Notes: a model not told the origin generated them from the sequence alone. A stretch of 64,000 nucleotides of DNA from Deltaproteobacteria bacterium (GCA_026129095.1 JAHCIT010000002.1:434001-498000); one strand, 5' to 3'; positions 43,760 to 53,620 are shown, numbered from the stretch's first letter. Translations and numbers: made by a program.

Positions 43760-44109
43760 AGGTTTTAATAAACTGAATTTGGCCTACGATTATAGATAGT
43801 TAGAGGCCATTTCCTCTGGAACCCCCAGATGTTGCTCATGTGCTGGCAAAAGCTAATTATCTGATTTTATTAATATATTTTCTGGGCGATTGATGACTAT
43901 AGGTTCGACACAGGGAGTCAAAAAAACGACTGTTGTCAGTTTTCCGACGCAGGGCGTAAACGCATGGATGAGGGACTGCCTAATCCGGTCGGCTGTACAG
44001 CCAGTTAATTGAGCATCGGCTCATCCAAGCTGCGCTGGTTTCGTTAGAGGGTCTTAATATGGGGAAAACACCGGAATACCGGAGCGGGGGAGAATAGAGA
44101 ACCGAGCGC

Positions 44110-44589
44110 ATGTCCAACTTTGTCGAATCGGCCCTGCATTCACTCAAGCAGTCGGGGTTCCGTCTGACCGAACAACGGCGGGCAGTGCTGGAAGTGCTGG
44201 CTAATGCCCGAATCCCGCTGACGCCGACGGAAGTCCACCAGCGGATCAAGGGCCGCGGCCGGTCCATGGATCTTGTGAGCGTTTACCGGATTCTGGAAAC
44301 CTTCGAACAGAACGGCCTCGTCCATCATGTTTTGGCAGGCAACACCTACAAGGCCTGCTCGCACTATTTCGATTCCGGCGACAAGCGCCATAGCCACGAT
44401 CACGACCGCGCCCATGAGGGCCACCACTGCCATCACCTGGCGATCTGTACGCAGTGCGGGAAATCGTACGAGTTTGCCTGCCCGGAACTTGCCGCCATCG
44501 CCAGCCAGGTCTCCCAGCAGAGTGGTATCCAGATCAGCAAGCACATCCTCGAGCTTCAGGGAACCTGCAAAACCTGCCAGCCGGGTTAG
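44110..44589 (+). CDS. Fur-family regulator, Zur-like
   Basis: 159 residues. The winged helix (LTEQRRAVLEVLANA, SVYRILETFEQNGLV) is followed by a His-rich segment (RHSHDHDRAHEGHHCHH, about 93-109) and structural zinc Cys pairs C113/C116 and C153/C156. The CxxC pairs and metal-binding His support Zur or another zinc/iron sensor; PerR and Fur cannot be excluded. A plausible controller of the CobW/ZIP pair at 29-31 kb. ATG 44110 is preceded by GGGGGAGAA and GAG. Confidence 0.85.
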   Translation: MSNFVESALHSLKQSGFRLTEQRRAVLEVLANARIPLTPTEVHQRIKGRGRSMDLVSVYRILETFEQNGLVHHVLAGNTYKACSHYFDSGDKRHSHDHDRAHEGHHCHHLAICTQCGKSYEFACPELAAIASQVSQQSGIQISKHILELQGTCKTCQPG

Positions 44590-44685
44590 GGCAGCAACTC
44601 TTGTCCTTAGCTAACCCCGGCGCCAAAAAATCCGCGAGATGTTTAGAACCCTCGGCCCATTGGCCGACTGCGGCTATTTGTGGCG

Positions 44686-44709
44686 AGGAGTGCTGAAGCA
44701 AAGCAGAAT
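44686..44709 (+). repeat. Dispersed short repeat, second copy
   Basis: Matches 43445-43468 at 20 of 24 positions (GAGGAG-G-TG-AGC-AAGCAGAA core). A shorter stretch AAGCAGAATCT (44703 onward) recurs exactly at 54851-54861 upstream of lexA. Both long copies lie in AT-rich intergenic DNA. Confidence 0.35.
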
Positions 44710-44820
44710 CTATTTCTTAAAAAATATATCGCTAATATTGCATCCCATGTTTTATGTGCTAATTACCCGTTTCAAACAACGAAGGACGGCAAAATAGATG
44801 CTTTCCGGCAAGGATAACAA

Positions 44821-45357
44821 ATGCGTTTAAAGTCGATCGGATTTTCTGTTATTGGAATTATTTTTATAATTTCTGCATGTGGTGGAGGGTCAGGAAGTCG
44901 GCAGACGAGCGGAATCTGCGCCAACAATACCGACCCATTGAACGAAACAGACATGTGCGGGATTCTGAACATTACCTATCAATTCCTGGAGACCATTCCC
45001 CCGGGCCTATCCGATGAGAGGATAGACGCTGCAGCTATTGATCTCTTTTGTTTGGATCTGGCCGGAGGTGAAGCTCCGATTACAGACGAGGATGTACTTG
45101 ACGATGATATTTCATGTACCGATCTGCTGACCGGAAATGATTTAATCGAATGCCGGATATATGCGACATACAATGGAACCGTCGAAGCGGCGAAGGCTCG
45201 ACACTGGAGTGTTCTCGCTGAAGTTGTGGATTTTGACTTCGTAATTACCGATGGAATTGCACATGACGTTGATTCAGCCACGGAATACTGTGACGAAATC
45301 GCTGATGTGCTTGAAAATAGTGATTACACAGTCAACGCCGAGGCGCTGGAGCCCTAG
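44821..45357 (+). CDS. AT-rich Cys-containing lipoprotein
   Basis: 178 residues with signal peptide and lipobox IISAC (Cys20) followed by GGGSGS, a typical outer-membrane lipoprotein start. The mature protein is acidic and has at least seven Cys. No family recognised. Coding A+T is higher than in flanking genes, which suggests recent transfer. AAGGA lies seven bases before ATG 44821. The ~230 bp before it is AT-rich and holds the repeat copy at 44686. Confidence 0.6.
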   Translation: MRLKSIGFSVIGIIFIISACGGGSGSRQTSGICANNTDPLNETDMCGILNITYQFLETIPPGLSDERIDAAAIDLFCLDLAGGEAPITDEDVLDDDISCTDLLTGNDLIECRIYATYNGTVEAAKARHWSVLAEVVDFDFVITDGIAHDVDSATEYCDEIADVLENSDYTVNAEALEP

Positions 45358-45500
45358 TTTTTTACCCATCTGGTTTTCAGGCTTATCTCACCGCAATAGG
45401 CGTAGCTGGGGGTTCGTTTCGGATCCCCGGCAATTTTCCATTGTACTTGGTATAAACCGGTTTCAGCTTTGAGCTTTTCGCTGGTGTACATTCGGCCTGG

Positions 45501-47972
45501 ATGAGCTTTGCGCTTTTCGATAGCGACGACCCTCACGTCATCAGCCTGTCGGTCCATGATGTGATCTCCCTGGCGTCCGAAAGCACGGCGCGGCCGACAA
45601 CTCCCGCCTTCGCCCGCGCACGCCTCGGCCAGGAAGTTCACAGCCGCTACCAGAAGGAAACAGCCGGCCGGCCCGGATTCCGTAAGGAAGTGGCCGTGAG
45701 CCACGAAACCAGCATCCGGGGTTTCACCCTGAAAATCGACGGCCGGATCGATGTGGTGATCGAGCGGCCCGAAGGCACGATCATCGAGGAGATCAAGTCG
45801 GTCTTCCTCACGGCGGCAGAGATGTCGGGCCTCGCTTCCGGTGAACTTTCCGGCTGGGCTGACCAGGTTCGTCTGTACCGGTGGATGTGGCGCATGTGCG
45901 GGCGGGGTGATGCCGACGCAACCCTTGTTCTCGTTTCGCTGCTCGACGGCACCAGCCGGATAATCCCAATTGCGGAATCCGGTGCCGACCTGGACCGGCA
46001 TATCTGCGCCTTGCTGGACCGGGTCATCCGGAAGATCGAGGCATCGCTGGAAACCGCCACTCGCCGGCGAAGCCTCGCGGCACGCCTCCGGTTTCCGTTT
46101 CCAGACTACCGGCTGCGGCAGGATGATCTCGCGAAAACCATACAAAGTACGGCGAGAACAGGCGGCACACTGATCGTCGAGGCACCCACCGGGCTCGGCA
46201 AAACAGCAGCGTCACTCTGGGGATCGCTCGCCTCCGCTCTCGTACAGAACTGCAAGGTCTTTTTTGTCACTGCCAAGGGAACCCAGCAGAAAATGGCGCT
46301 GGAAACGGTCGCGAAGATCCGCGAAGTCTCCGGGCTTGAATCCGAAGACCCCCTCCGGATCGTGCAAATCCGGGCCAAGGAAAAGATGTGCCTGAATGAC
46401 ACGGTAATCTGTGATCCGGAGTTCTGCCCATATCTGAAAAACTACGGCGAGCGGATGGCGGAACTGGATTTCCCCGCCAAGCTGCTGGAGCATGGCGTCA
46501 TCACTGGCGACCTGCTGCTGGACAAGGGACACGAACACACACTTTGCCCGTTCGAGATGTCACTCGATCTCGCCTGGGAATCGGAAGCGGTCGTCTGCGA
46601 CTATAACTATGCCTTTGATCCCGGTGTGATGCTGGCTGAGCTGGCCGATCCCGATCTCGCTGCCCGTTCGATCCTTATTGTTGATGAGGCCCACGCACTA
46701 CCTGCCCGGGCACGCGGATACCGGTCGCCCGTACTCGCTGCATCGGAGCTGGAGCAGCTGGCCACGAACATCCTTTCGCCACGTCCTGAAGAGCCGGTGC
46801 GGCAGGGCCGGCTGAAGCGCGGTGCAGACCGGGCACCAGGGCTTTTTGACTCCCCGCTCGACCGTCTTGTGCAGTCATCCGCCGCACGGGAACTGTCGGC
46901 AAGTCTCATGAGTCTTGCCCGCCTGGTCCGCGACCCCGAAAGCTGCGGTGTCGAGGATCCCGGTAACCGGGGGAACTATATCGCCCGGCCGGAAGCAGAC
47001 ACTTTTCAGACAGTCATGCGCCAGATCGAGCAGACATTTCTTTCATACCTTGTCGAGCGAAAACGCCAGACGGTAGTCAGACCCCACGATCCGGCCGTAG
47101 ACGCCTTCGCCATGGCGTCGAAGTTCGTCCGGACGCTCGCCGACGCCGGCAACGAAACCCGTGCCCTGTGGACTCCCGACAGCGGCGGCCAGATATCACT
47201 GTACTGTCTTGATGCCTCACGGTTTCTTTCCGGCCGGTGGGACTCCGTAGCAGCATCGGTTCTCATGTCCGGCACACTCTCTCCAATGGACTATTTCCGG
47301 GAAATACTGGGGCTTCCGGAAACAGCCGAAACGATTCAGCTTCCTTCTCCTTTTCCATCCGGAAACCTCACGGTTGAAGTGGATGCGAATCTGTCCACCG
47401 CATGGCGCGACCGGTCGCGCACGCTGCCAGAGATCGGCCGCCGTTTGCGGGAGTTTCTCGCACGCCCCGGAAACCGGGTGGTCTACGCCCCCAGCTTCGA
47501 CTACCTCGCCAGCCTTCACGATGCGACAGGACCGATCCCGGACAAGCGCTTTTTGTTCCAGACCGAACGGATGGACGATGCCAGCCGCGAGCGGTTTCTC
47601 CGCGATCTGGCCGCGCGGTCGGGAGATATTGTGCTGTGGGCGGTATTGGGTGGCATTTTCGCCGAGGGCGTGGATTTGCCCGGCGAGCATCTCGTGGGTG
47701 CCGCCATCATCGGGCCGGGCCTGCCGAAGCCGGGCCCTGAACAGGAGCTGGAAAAGTCTTACTGGGAGGAAAAATCCCCTGGCAGCGGATTCGAGCATGC
47801 TTACCTGTATCCCGGAATGATCCGTGTGATTCAGTCCGCAGGACGGCTGATCCGTTCGGAAACGGACAAGGGCGAACTCCTGCTCATCGACAGGCGGTTC
47901 GGGCAGCGTAACTACCGTCGGCTCTTTCCTTCTTGGTGGGAAGCCGGAGGACCCGGTCCGGAGCCGGAATAA
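45501..47972 (+). CDS. PD-(D/E)XK nuclease fused to XPD/DinG-type helicase
   Basis: 823 residues. The N-terminal ~180 form a PDDEXK-like nuclease: GQEVHSRYQKE, then Asp84 in GRIDVVIE and Glu97-Ile-Lys99 in EEIKSV. The rest is an XPD/DinG superfamily 2 helicase: Walker A APTGLGKT (Lys234), a four-Cys iron-sulphur region (Cys297, Cys304, Cys309, Cys349), DEAH (395-398) and C-terminal SPFPSGN...GNRVVYAPS and IQSAGRLIRS motifs. A 5'-3' helicase with a built-in nuclease suits DNA repair or defence. Start ATG 45501 lacks a clear ribosome site. No CRISPR or toxin gene is adjacent. Confidence 0.85.
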   Translation: MSFALFDSDDPHVISLSVHDVISLASESTARPTTPAFARARLGQEVHSRYQKETAGRPGFRKEVAVSHETSIRGFTLKIDGRIDVVIERPEGTIIEEIKSVFLTAAEMSGLASGELSGWADQVRLYRWMWRMCGRGDADATLVLVSLLDGTSRIIPIAESGADLDRHICALLDRVIRKIEASLETATRRRSLAARLRFPFPDYRLRQDDLAKTIQSTARTGGTLIVEAPTGLGKTAASLWGSLASALVQNCKVFFVTAKGTQQKMALETVAKIREVSGLESEDPLRIVQIRAKEKMCLNDTVICDPEFCPYLKNYGERMAELDFPAKLLEHGVITGDLLLDKGHEHTLCPFEMSLDLAWESEAVVCDYNYAFDPGVMLAELADPDLAARSILIVDEAHALPARARGYRSPVLAASELEQLATNILSPRPEEPVRQGRLKRGADRAPGLFDSPLDRLVQSSAARELSASLMSLARLVRDPESCGVEDPGNRGNYIARPEADTFQTVMRQIEQTFLSYLVERKRQTVVRPHDPAVDAFAMASKFVRTLADAGNETRALWTPDSGGQISLYCLDASRFLSGRWDSVAASVLMSGTLSPMDYFREILGLPETAETIQLPSPFPSGNLTVEVDANLSTAWRDRSRTLPEIGRRLREFLARPGNRVVYAPSFDYLASLHDATGPIPDKRFLFQTERMDDASRERFLRDLAARSGDIVLWAVLGGIFAEGVDLPGEHLVGAAIIGPGLPKPGPEQELEKSYWEEKSPGSGFEHAYLYPGMIRVIQSAGRLIRSETDKGELLLIDRRFGQRNYRRLFPSWWEAGGPGPEPE

Positions 47973-47978
47973 GCCCGT

Positions 47979-50051
47979 TCAGTTCACCGGTTTGGCGAGC
48001 TGGAGGATGCCAGCAGGAAGCTGGGTACGCTGGGCGCGGACAACCGTACGGTTCACCACCAGTTCACGTGTATCACGCAGTTCCGCGGTAGCAGTTCCAC
48101 GGATCCATGCCTGGATGACCGATGGAACCACCTGTTGCGGACCGTCCAGTGGCGAAACATAGCCCAGCGCCGCTCCCGCATCGACTGCCTCGCGGCTGAG
48201 TGCAAACAGCAGGAGCCCCTGCTGTACTGCCTGGTCCGAAAGTTTCCCCACAACGTCAGGTGCCAAATCCGGTGCGAGCAGTACGACCGTCTCGCGAGTG
48301 CCATCCGGCAACTGGCCCTTGGGAACCCGTTCAGTCTTTACCGCACCGAGGCTCCTCTCCAGTTCGCCGGCCCATCCGGAATCAAACTGTCCCAGCATTA
48401 CCACTGGTGCGCCGGGCTTGCTCGCCAGCAAAACCCGTCCCAGCACTGCCGGCTCGGGAAGTCCGCCCACCACGAGCCGAAGTCCCCGCCGGGCTTCACC
48501 CGGATCAGTGACCTTGCCGGCCGGATTCCAGTCGATAACCGGAATCCGGCTGAGTTGAAGCAGGTTCCGGAGCGGGCTCGTTGCCGGATGACCGCCCAGA
48601 ACGTACAGATCGCTCCGGGGTTCGATCGGGAGCGCATCTTTCCCCCTGACGGAGATTTCATATCCGCCCGCCGCCACCAATGAACGCAACCGCTCCGCAT
48701 CGGCACCAGCAGCAGCCACAACCACCTTCGTGGGCCCGGGACGGACAACTGCCGACGTGGGCAGGTTGCGATAAAGCCGGTACATGGCGCTGCCACCGCC
48801 CGAAGGCACTCCTTCCAGATTGGTAATGACAATCCGGAACGAATGGCGGCGGGTCCCGACACCAGTCCACCGGCTGATCGAGTAGCCGGAAAGCGGAAAC
48901 TGCCCGCGAAACCGCTCAGGTGGATTCGGATCAGGTCCATCACGCAGAAAGGCATTGTTTTCGAGCTTGAGTCCCGGCTCGAAATCCAGGAAATTGAACT
49001 GGTACAGGCCCCGCCCGGACAGGGTGAACCATTCCTCCTTGCCGTAGGGAATGAACACGCCCTCGGGCGCACTGTTGCCCGTGATGGGCCGTCCTGCCGG
49101 CTCGGCGGCTGTCGAAAAGGTAACGCCTTTCAGGTCCAGGTAGTCGACGCCAACAATTGCAGAAAGATCGTCCAGCAGCGCATTCACCGCCACCGAAAGC
49201 TGGAACGACACCTGCGCCTCAAACATGCGGGCCGAGATATCGAAACGGGCATACATGGTCGTCAGGGGAATTGGGCCCAGATCGAAGTAAAGCTCCACGT
49301 AGCGGATAACCCGGATAGGACCGGCGCGGTAGCCCAGCAATTTGCTGCGGAACTCGTCCTCGTTTCGGGTCAGCGTGAGCATCGTCCCGAGTGTGCGCGC
49401 CTTGACCCGGATCCGCATGCCGTCGGCGATGGTTTCGTCAGTCCGGCCGGTCAGATCCCGGTAAATCACATCATCGAAAACGAGCGGGTTATCCTTGCGG
49501 TACCGTATGGTCCATGCGGATGAGGAAACATGGTCCCGTGCCGCGTCGTAGGTCACATAGGTCCGGGCAGAAAGAGGCGGCGGATTACCAAAACGTGCTG
49601 CATAGACGTAGCCAAGCCGCCCGTCCGGGTGGGCAACGAGCAGTTCCAGCACATCCTGGGCACCTGTCGGCCATCGTTCCGGAGCAAGCCGTGGACCACA
49701 ATCCCGTATCATGAACAGGAGTTCGTCTGCCCTGCCGATACGATCGGATATTCTTGTGGGGTCCGAATCCCACGCATACTGTTTCCCATCAGGACGGGAA
49801 TCGACCTGGAACGGGATAATTTCGACCTTGCCTTCCGGTGCCGCAAAGAGGCGCAATTCCGCAACCGGCGCGCCCACCAGGGCATCCAGCCGTTCGCCCG
49901 GAACCGTCATGTACAGTGTGCTGGAACCGACATCCGAAAAGACAGGCAGGAAAGCCTTGGCCGGCGGAACATTCAGCCACAAGCCTGCAACCATCACAAT
50001 GGCCGCCATCTTGCCGGGCCCACCGAAGGATATGCCAGAAAGCCGGTTCAT
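47979..50051 (-). CDS. Secreted protein with C-terminal ABC substrate-binding-like domain
   Basis: 690 residues, signal peptide with cleavage after PPAKA (residue ~33). Residues 35-420 are beta-rich and unfamiliar, with a large globular domain (YDAARDHVSSSAWTIRYRKD, YARFDISARMFEAQVS). The last ~240 resemble periplasmic ABC substrate-binding proteins of the TrpX/YfiR-like type (LVVAAAGADAERLRSLVAAG-like start, ALGYVSPLDGPQQVVPSVIQ, TRELVVNRTVVRAQR). No transporter subunits are near. Likely an envelope protein; function unknown. Converges on the helicase gene. Confidence 0.5.
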   Translation of the reverse strand: MNRLSGISFGGPGKMAAIVMVAGLWLNVPPAKAFLPVFSDVGSSTLYMTVPGERLDALVGAPVAELRLFAAPEGKVEIIPFQVDSRPDGKQYAWDSDPTRISDRIGRADELLFMIRDCGPRLAPERWPTGAQDVLELLVAHPDGRLGYVYAARFGNPPPLSARTYVTYDAARDHVSSSAWTIRYRKDNPLVFDDVIYRDLTGRTDETIADGMRIRVKARTLGTMLTLTRNEDEFRSKLLGYRAGPIRVIRYVELYFDLGPIPLTTMYARFDISARMFEAQVSFQLSVAVNALLDDLSAIVGVDYLDLKGVTFSTAAEPAGRPITGNSAPEGVFIPYGKEEWFTLSGRGLYQFNFLDFEPGLKLENNAFLRDGPDPNPPERFRGQFPLSGYSISRWTGVGTRRHSFRIVITNLEGVPSGGGSAMYRLYRNLPTSAVVRPGPTKVVVAAAGADAERLRSLVAAGGYEISVRGKDALPIEPRSDLYVLGGHPATSPLRNLLQLSRIPVIDWNPAGKVTDPGEARRGLRLVVGGLPEPAVLGRVLLASKPGAPVVMLGQFDSGWAGELERSLGAVKTERVPKGQLPDGTRETVVLLAPDLAPDVVGKLSDQAVQQGLLLFALSREAVDAGAALGYVSPLDGPQQVVPSVIQAWIRGTATAELRDTRELVVNRTVVRAQRTQLPAGILQLAKPVN

Positions 50052-50203
50052 TACTGCTTGAAACCCCAGCCTACGACAGACAGATACCTGCCATCGACGC
50101 TCATTTTACCACGTCATGGCCCGTTACGTCTTGGACTGAAATACCGTTGCTAAAAGCCCTTTCCAGTTGACTCCGGAGGCCCCGCCCAAGCACTTTATCC
50201 TTC

Positions 50204-50929
50204 ATGTCGGATTCGGGGTCAAAGGGTCCGGGGGGACCGAAAAACAGTCCTGTCGGCCTGAAGGTCACTGGGACTCCGGGCCCCGGTCCGTTTCGTATCC
50301 CCAGCGAAAAAGACCGGATCGTCAAGCTTTTCGAGAATCTTCCGCGGACACCGGTTATCAAGTCTCCCGTAATCCGGGGTGCTGCCATCGGGCTTACCAA
50401 AAAGGCCCTGCCACCCGAGCCGATACTGCCGCTCGAGCGGCCACAGGCGGTCGCCAAGTGCGAGGAAACACAGAACCCCCGCGAAGTGGTACGCGCCCTT
50501 CTCGGATACGGCATCGGAATTGCCCGCCGGGCGCTGCTTTTTTACCCAAGCGGCCACGCGCTGAAGGGCATCGAGGGCATTGGTTCCTCGATCAGCCCGG
50601 AATCGGTTCCTTCGATTGAGCTTGATCTGGCCAAGCCATCGGTATTCCGGAACTTCACCTATGGAGCGGCCTGCTATCTGGGGCCGGTGCCACGCACAGA
50701 CACCAACGACCTTTTTGTCAGGCTCACCGGCGGCGAGCGACCGGCTGGTGCCCTCATCGTCCCGGTTCTGGCTGGCGATCGCGCTGCCAATCTCCTGTAC
50801 CTCGACAACGGGCAGGCAAAGGATATTGAGGCCGACATGGGCGAACTGCTGCTGTTGACAGCCGCCGCTGGCAAGGCTTACGAGCGGATCATCTCCGCAC
50901 GCCGGGGCGTCCGGAAAGAAGGATTGTAA
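50204..50929 (+). CDS. GAF-like domain protein
   Basis: 241 residues. The N-terminal ~80 are Pro-rich and probably disordered. From about 95 on, REVVRALLGYGIGIARRALLFY and ALIVPVLAGDRAANLLYLDNG followed by a helical MGELLLLTAAAGKAYERII fit a GAF-type sensor fold. Ligand unknown. No good Shine-Dalgarno precedes ATG 50204. It leads a three-gene run with the PilZ (two bases later) and TPR-cNMP genes, so it is likely a second-messenger sensing module. Confidence 0.6.
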   Translation: MSDSGSKGPGGPKNSPVGLKVTGTPGPGPFRIPSEKDRIVKLFENLPRTPVIKSPVIRGAAIGLTKKALPPEPILPLERPQAVAKCEETQNPREVVRALLGYGIGIARRALLFYPSGHALKGIEGIGSSISPESVPSIELDLAKPSVFRNFTYGAACYLGPVPRTDTNDLFVRLTGGERPAGALIVPVLAGDRAANLLYLDNGQAKDIEADMGELLLLTAAAGKAYERIISARRGVRKEGL

Positions 50930-50931
50930 AG

Positions 50932-51336
50932 GTGGCGACTCAGGCCAGCACAGGAACCGGGCCCGTTAAAACGGGCCGCAGACGCTATACACGGCTTCCC
51001 TGCCGTGTTACGGTCCAGATCACCGAAGCCGAAGGCGAAGGGCACCTGCTTTTTACATCGGTAAACCTGTCGCTCGGCGGCGTGTTTCTGGAGAGCGAAC
51101 TGTTGCTGGAAGTGGGCTCTATCCTGAAACTCGCTTTCAGGCTGCCCGACAGTGATGTCCCGACAGAAGCGAGTGCAGTCGTGGTAAGGGTTTCTGACGA
51201 GGATTCCCTCGGCCGGATGCAGCCAGGCATGGGCCTTGAGTTCACCTCCATGGCACCCGCCGGCCGGATGGCTCTGGAAGCCTGGCTCCGGGACCGGCTG
51301 GTAGCCCTGAGAAAGGACGCCCGTGGCAGTCGATAA
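50932..51336 (+). CDS. PilZ domain protein (c-di-GMP receptor)
   Basis: 134 residues. RRRYTR supplies the RxxxR motif and NLSLGGVFLES the (D/N)xSxxG motif, both c-di-GMP contacts, so binding is likely. Flanking strands VTVQITEAEGEG and AVVVRVSDED fit the barrel. Start is GTG 50932, with AAGGA nine bases upstream and only two bases after the GAF stop. Its last 14 bases overlap the following GTG start. Confidence 0.85.
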   Translation: MATQASTGTGPVKTGRRRYTRLPCRVTVQITEAEGEGHLLFTSVNLSLGGVFLESELLLEVGSILKLAFRLPDSDVPTEASAVVVRVSDEDSLGRMQPGMGLEFTSMAPAGRMALEAWLRDRLVALRKDARGSR

Positions 51337-52756
51337 GGCCAAGCTGAAGGACGAGGCGTTCAAGCTTTTCCAGAAGGGAAAGTTCGACAAGGCCCTCGAA
51401 AAGTACCGCGAAGTCCTCAAGGTGGACAAGCGGGACGACCGTTCAATGATGAAGCTCGCCGAGTGCTACAAGCGCCTAAACAAGCGGGCTGAAGCCATCG
51501 CCGTTCTGACGCAGATTTCCGACTTCTATGCCCGTTCAGGCTTTCTTCTCAAAGCAATCTCCACGCTCAAGATGATCCTTGAAATCGACAAGAGCCATCA
51601 GAGTACTCTGGACATGCTGGCCGAGCTGTATTCGAAGCGGGGCATCAGTGCGCCGGGTTCTGCCCCGGCCACATCGGCACCGCCAGCGGCCACATCTGCG
51701 CCGGGCAGCGACCTGCCTGAAATCGCCACTGCAACGGATACCACCGAGCCTGAGCCCGAACCGGATGCTTCGGAGGTAGTCGCGGCAGACGCAGTCGAAA
51801 CGGAATCGCCTGAAGACGTCTCGACCGTTTCAACCGATACCTCGGATCTCGATACCGGAGCCGAACCCGATTCGGCTGACCTGATCGAGGAAATCACGCC
51901 GATCGACGAGGCACTCCCCGAGGTGCCGCTATTCAGCGATCTGCCACCCGAGGAATTCAAGGCGCTGATCGAGAAGTGCCACTTCCGCCAGTTCAAGGCG
52001 AAAACCCGGATTATCCAGGAAGGTGACCCGGGAGATTCATTCTATGTTTTGGTCTCGGGAGAGGTCCTGGTTTACCGCACGGGCGAGGACGGAAAGTCCC
52101 GCAAGCTCGCCACGATCAAGGAAGGCAAGGAAGGATCGTTTTTCGGCGAGTTCGCCGTGCTAACCAATTCCGAGCGCAAGGCATCCATTGGCGCGCTTAC
52201 GGATGTCGAGGTTCTCGAGATCAATAAAGCCGATCTGGACGAGCTGGGGGCCAAGCACCCCAAAATCATGGAGGTGCTGTGGGATTTCTACAAAAAGCGA
52301 ATCCTGGCGAATCTCCTGCTCCAGTCCCCGCTGTTTCAGCCGCTTTCCATCGACGACCGGCGGTCTCTCGTCTCCAAGTTCACCATGGAGAAAAGGCCAA
52401 AGGGAACGGTTGTACTCAAGGAAGGAACCGATGGAGATGGTCTCTACCTCATCCAGTGGGGTGAAGTGGAGATTTTCATCAATGATCCGTCCGGGAACGG
52501 TGAAGTGACCATATCAAACCTGAGCGAAGGTTCATTCTTCGGGGAGTACTCGCTCGTCAAGCGGACCGTTTGTTCCGCCTCGGTCCGGACACTTACCGAT
52601 TCCATCTTCCTCAAGCTGCCGAAAGCCGCCTTCAACGAAATGATCATGACCCACCCGCAGATCCTTGAGGTGATCATGAGTTTTGTCGAACAACGTGAGC
52701 GGGAAACCCAGGAAACCAAGGACAGTCTCGCCCGGATCGCCAGCGGGAAGAAATAA
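51323..52756 (+). CDS. TPR protein with two cyclic-nucleotide-binding domains
   Basis: 477 residues: TPR-like repeats (1-105), an acidic Ser/Thr/Pro linker (110-195), cNMP domain 1 (about 205-320) and domain 2 (about 335-455). Domain 1 keeps [17 protein letters not shown], the phosphate cassette with Arg; domain 2 has [17 protein letters not shown], where the Arg-equivalent position is Cys, so it may not bind nucleotide. Start GTG 51323 has GAAAGGA and overlaps the PilZ gene by 14 bases. No effector domain is seen, so partner proteins may bind the TPRs. Confidence 0.85.
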   Translation: MAVDKAKLKDEAFKLFQKGKFDKALEKYREVLKVDKRDDRSMMKLAECYKRLNKRAEAIAVLTQISDFYARSGFLLKAISTLKMILEIDKSHQSTLDMLAELYSKRGISAPGSAPATSAPPAATSAPGSDLPEIATATDTTEPEPEPDASEVVAADAVETESPEDVSTVSTDTSDLDTGAEPDSADLIEEITPIDEALPEVPLFSDLPPEEFKALIEKCHFRQFKAKTRIIQEGDPGDSFYVLVSGEVLVYRTGEDGKSRKLATIKEGKEGSFFGEFAVLTNSERKASIGALTDVEVLEINKADLDELGAKHPKIMEVLWDFYKKRILANLLLQSPLFQPLSIDDRRSLVSKFTMEKRPKGTVVLKEGTDGDGLYLIQWGEVEIFINDPSGNGEVTISNLSEGSFFGEYSLVKRTVCSASVRTLTDSIFLKLPKAAFNEMIMTHPQILEVIMSFVEQRERETQETKDSLARIASGKK

Positions 52757-52817
52757 CCGGCGGCATTCACGGCCCCGCGTTTGCCCGCCCCCTCGTTGCC
52801 CATTACTTTCAACGTCC

Positions 52818-53609
52818 ATGACGGCAGCTACCGGCACAGACGATCCCCTTGTCATCGGAAAATACCGGTTCAACTCCCGGTTGATCGTGGGAACAGGAAA
52901 ATTTGAAAACCTTGAAATCATGCGCCGCGCTCACGAGGCTTCCGGCGCAGAAATGGTAACCGTTGCCGTGCGGCGGGTGAACCTGCAGCGCGGCACAGGT
53001 GACGTTCTGGACTATATTGATCCCAAAAAATTCACGCTGCTGCCTAATACCGCGGGCTGCTTCACAGCCGATGAGGCGGTCCGATATGCGCGGCTTGGGC
53101 GTGAAGCGGGAATGAGCGATCTTGTAAAGCTCGAGGTGATTGGCGACAGGGAAACCCTGTTCCCAGATAATGCCGAAACCGTGAAAGCTGCTGCAATCCT
53201 GGTGAAGGAAGGCTTCACCGTGATGCCTTATATCTCCGACGATCTCATCACGGCCAAGCGCCTCATTGATCTTGGTTGCCCAGTAGTGATGCCGCTCGGC
53301 GCCCCGATCGGGTCCGGCCTTGGGATCCGCAATCCCTACAATATCCGGATCATCAAGGAGCAGGTCAATGTGCCAGTAATCGTGGATGCCGGGATAGGCA
53401 CCGCCTCGGACGCCGCTATCGCCATGGAGCTTGGCGTGGACGGGCTCCTCGTCAATACCGCCATTGCAGCAGCCAGAAACCCCGAGAAAATGGCCGAAGC
53501 AGTCAAGCTCGCGACTTGTGCCGGCCGGCTCGCCTATCACGCCGGCAGAATGGGTAAAAAACTATACGCCAATGCCAGCAGTCCATTTGACGGGATGATC
53601 TCCTCCTGA
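52818..53609 (+). CDS. thiG: Thiazole synthase ThiG
   Basis: 263 residues. Makes the thiazole of thiamine from DXP, dehydroglycine and ThiS-thiocarboxylate. [14 protein letters not shown], the Schiff-base Lys104 in [23 protein letters not shown] and [16 protein letters not shown] are diagnostic. Start ATG 52818 gives the natural N-terminus; the frame to 52683 overlaps the cNMP gene. Followed 11 bases on by a thiE/tenI gene; no thiS, thiF or thiH is close. Confidence 0.95.
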   Translation: MTAATGTDDPLVIGKYRFNSRLIVGTGKFENLEIMRRAHEASGAEMVTVAVRRVNLQRGTGDVLDYIDPKKFTLLPNTAGCFTADEAVRYARLGREAGMSDLVKLEVIGDRETLFPDNAETVKAAAILVKEGFTVMPYISDDLITAKRLIDLGCPVVMPLGAPIGSGLGIRNPYNIRIIKEQVNVPVIVDAGIGTASDAAIAMELGVDGLLVNTAIAAARNPEKMAEAVKLATCAGRLAYHAGRMGKKLYANASSPFDGMISS

Positions 53610-53620
53610 ATTCCACGCAC

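Larger units (their letters stand above)
43323..44109. other. 787-bp non-coding region, AT-rich in its centre
   Basis: Largest gap in the window. From left: palindrome GGGTAA-A-TTACCC (43360-43372); an imperfect inverted-repeat element (43438-43530); a CRP-type box with a perfect -10 (43708-43759); an AT-rich stretch to about 43900; then the zur-like gene. Short frames here (for example 43328-43516) have no ribosome site or conserved features. It may hold a small RNA, or a long leader for the Fur-family gene. Confidence 0.5.

Noticed and set aside
43900-43925. GGTTCGA tRNA-like T-loop sequence
   Set aside because: Flanking bases do not form a T-stem or acceptor stem; not a tRNA or tmRNA.
44653-44668. 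TCGGCC-CATT-GGCCGA hairpin after the Zur-like gene
   Set aside because: No T-run follows; its role as a terminator is unsupported.
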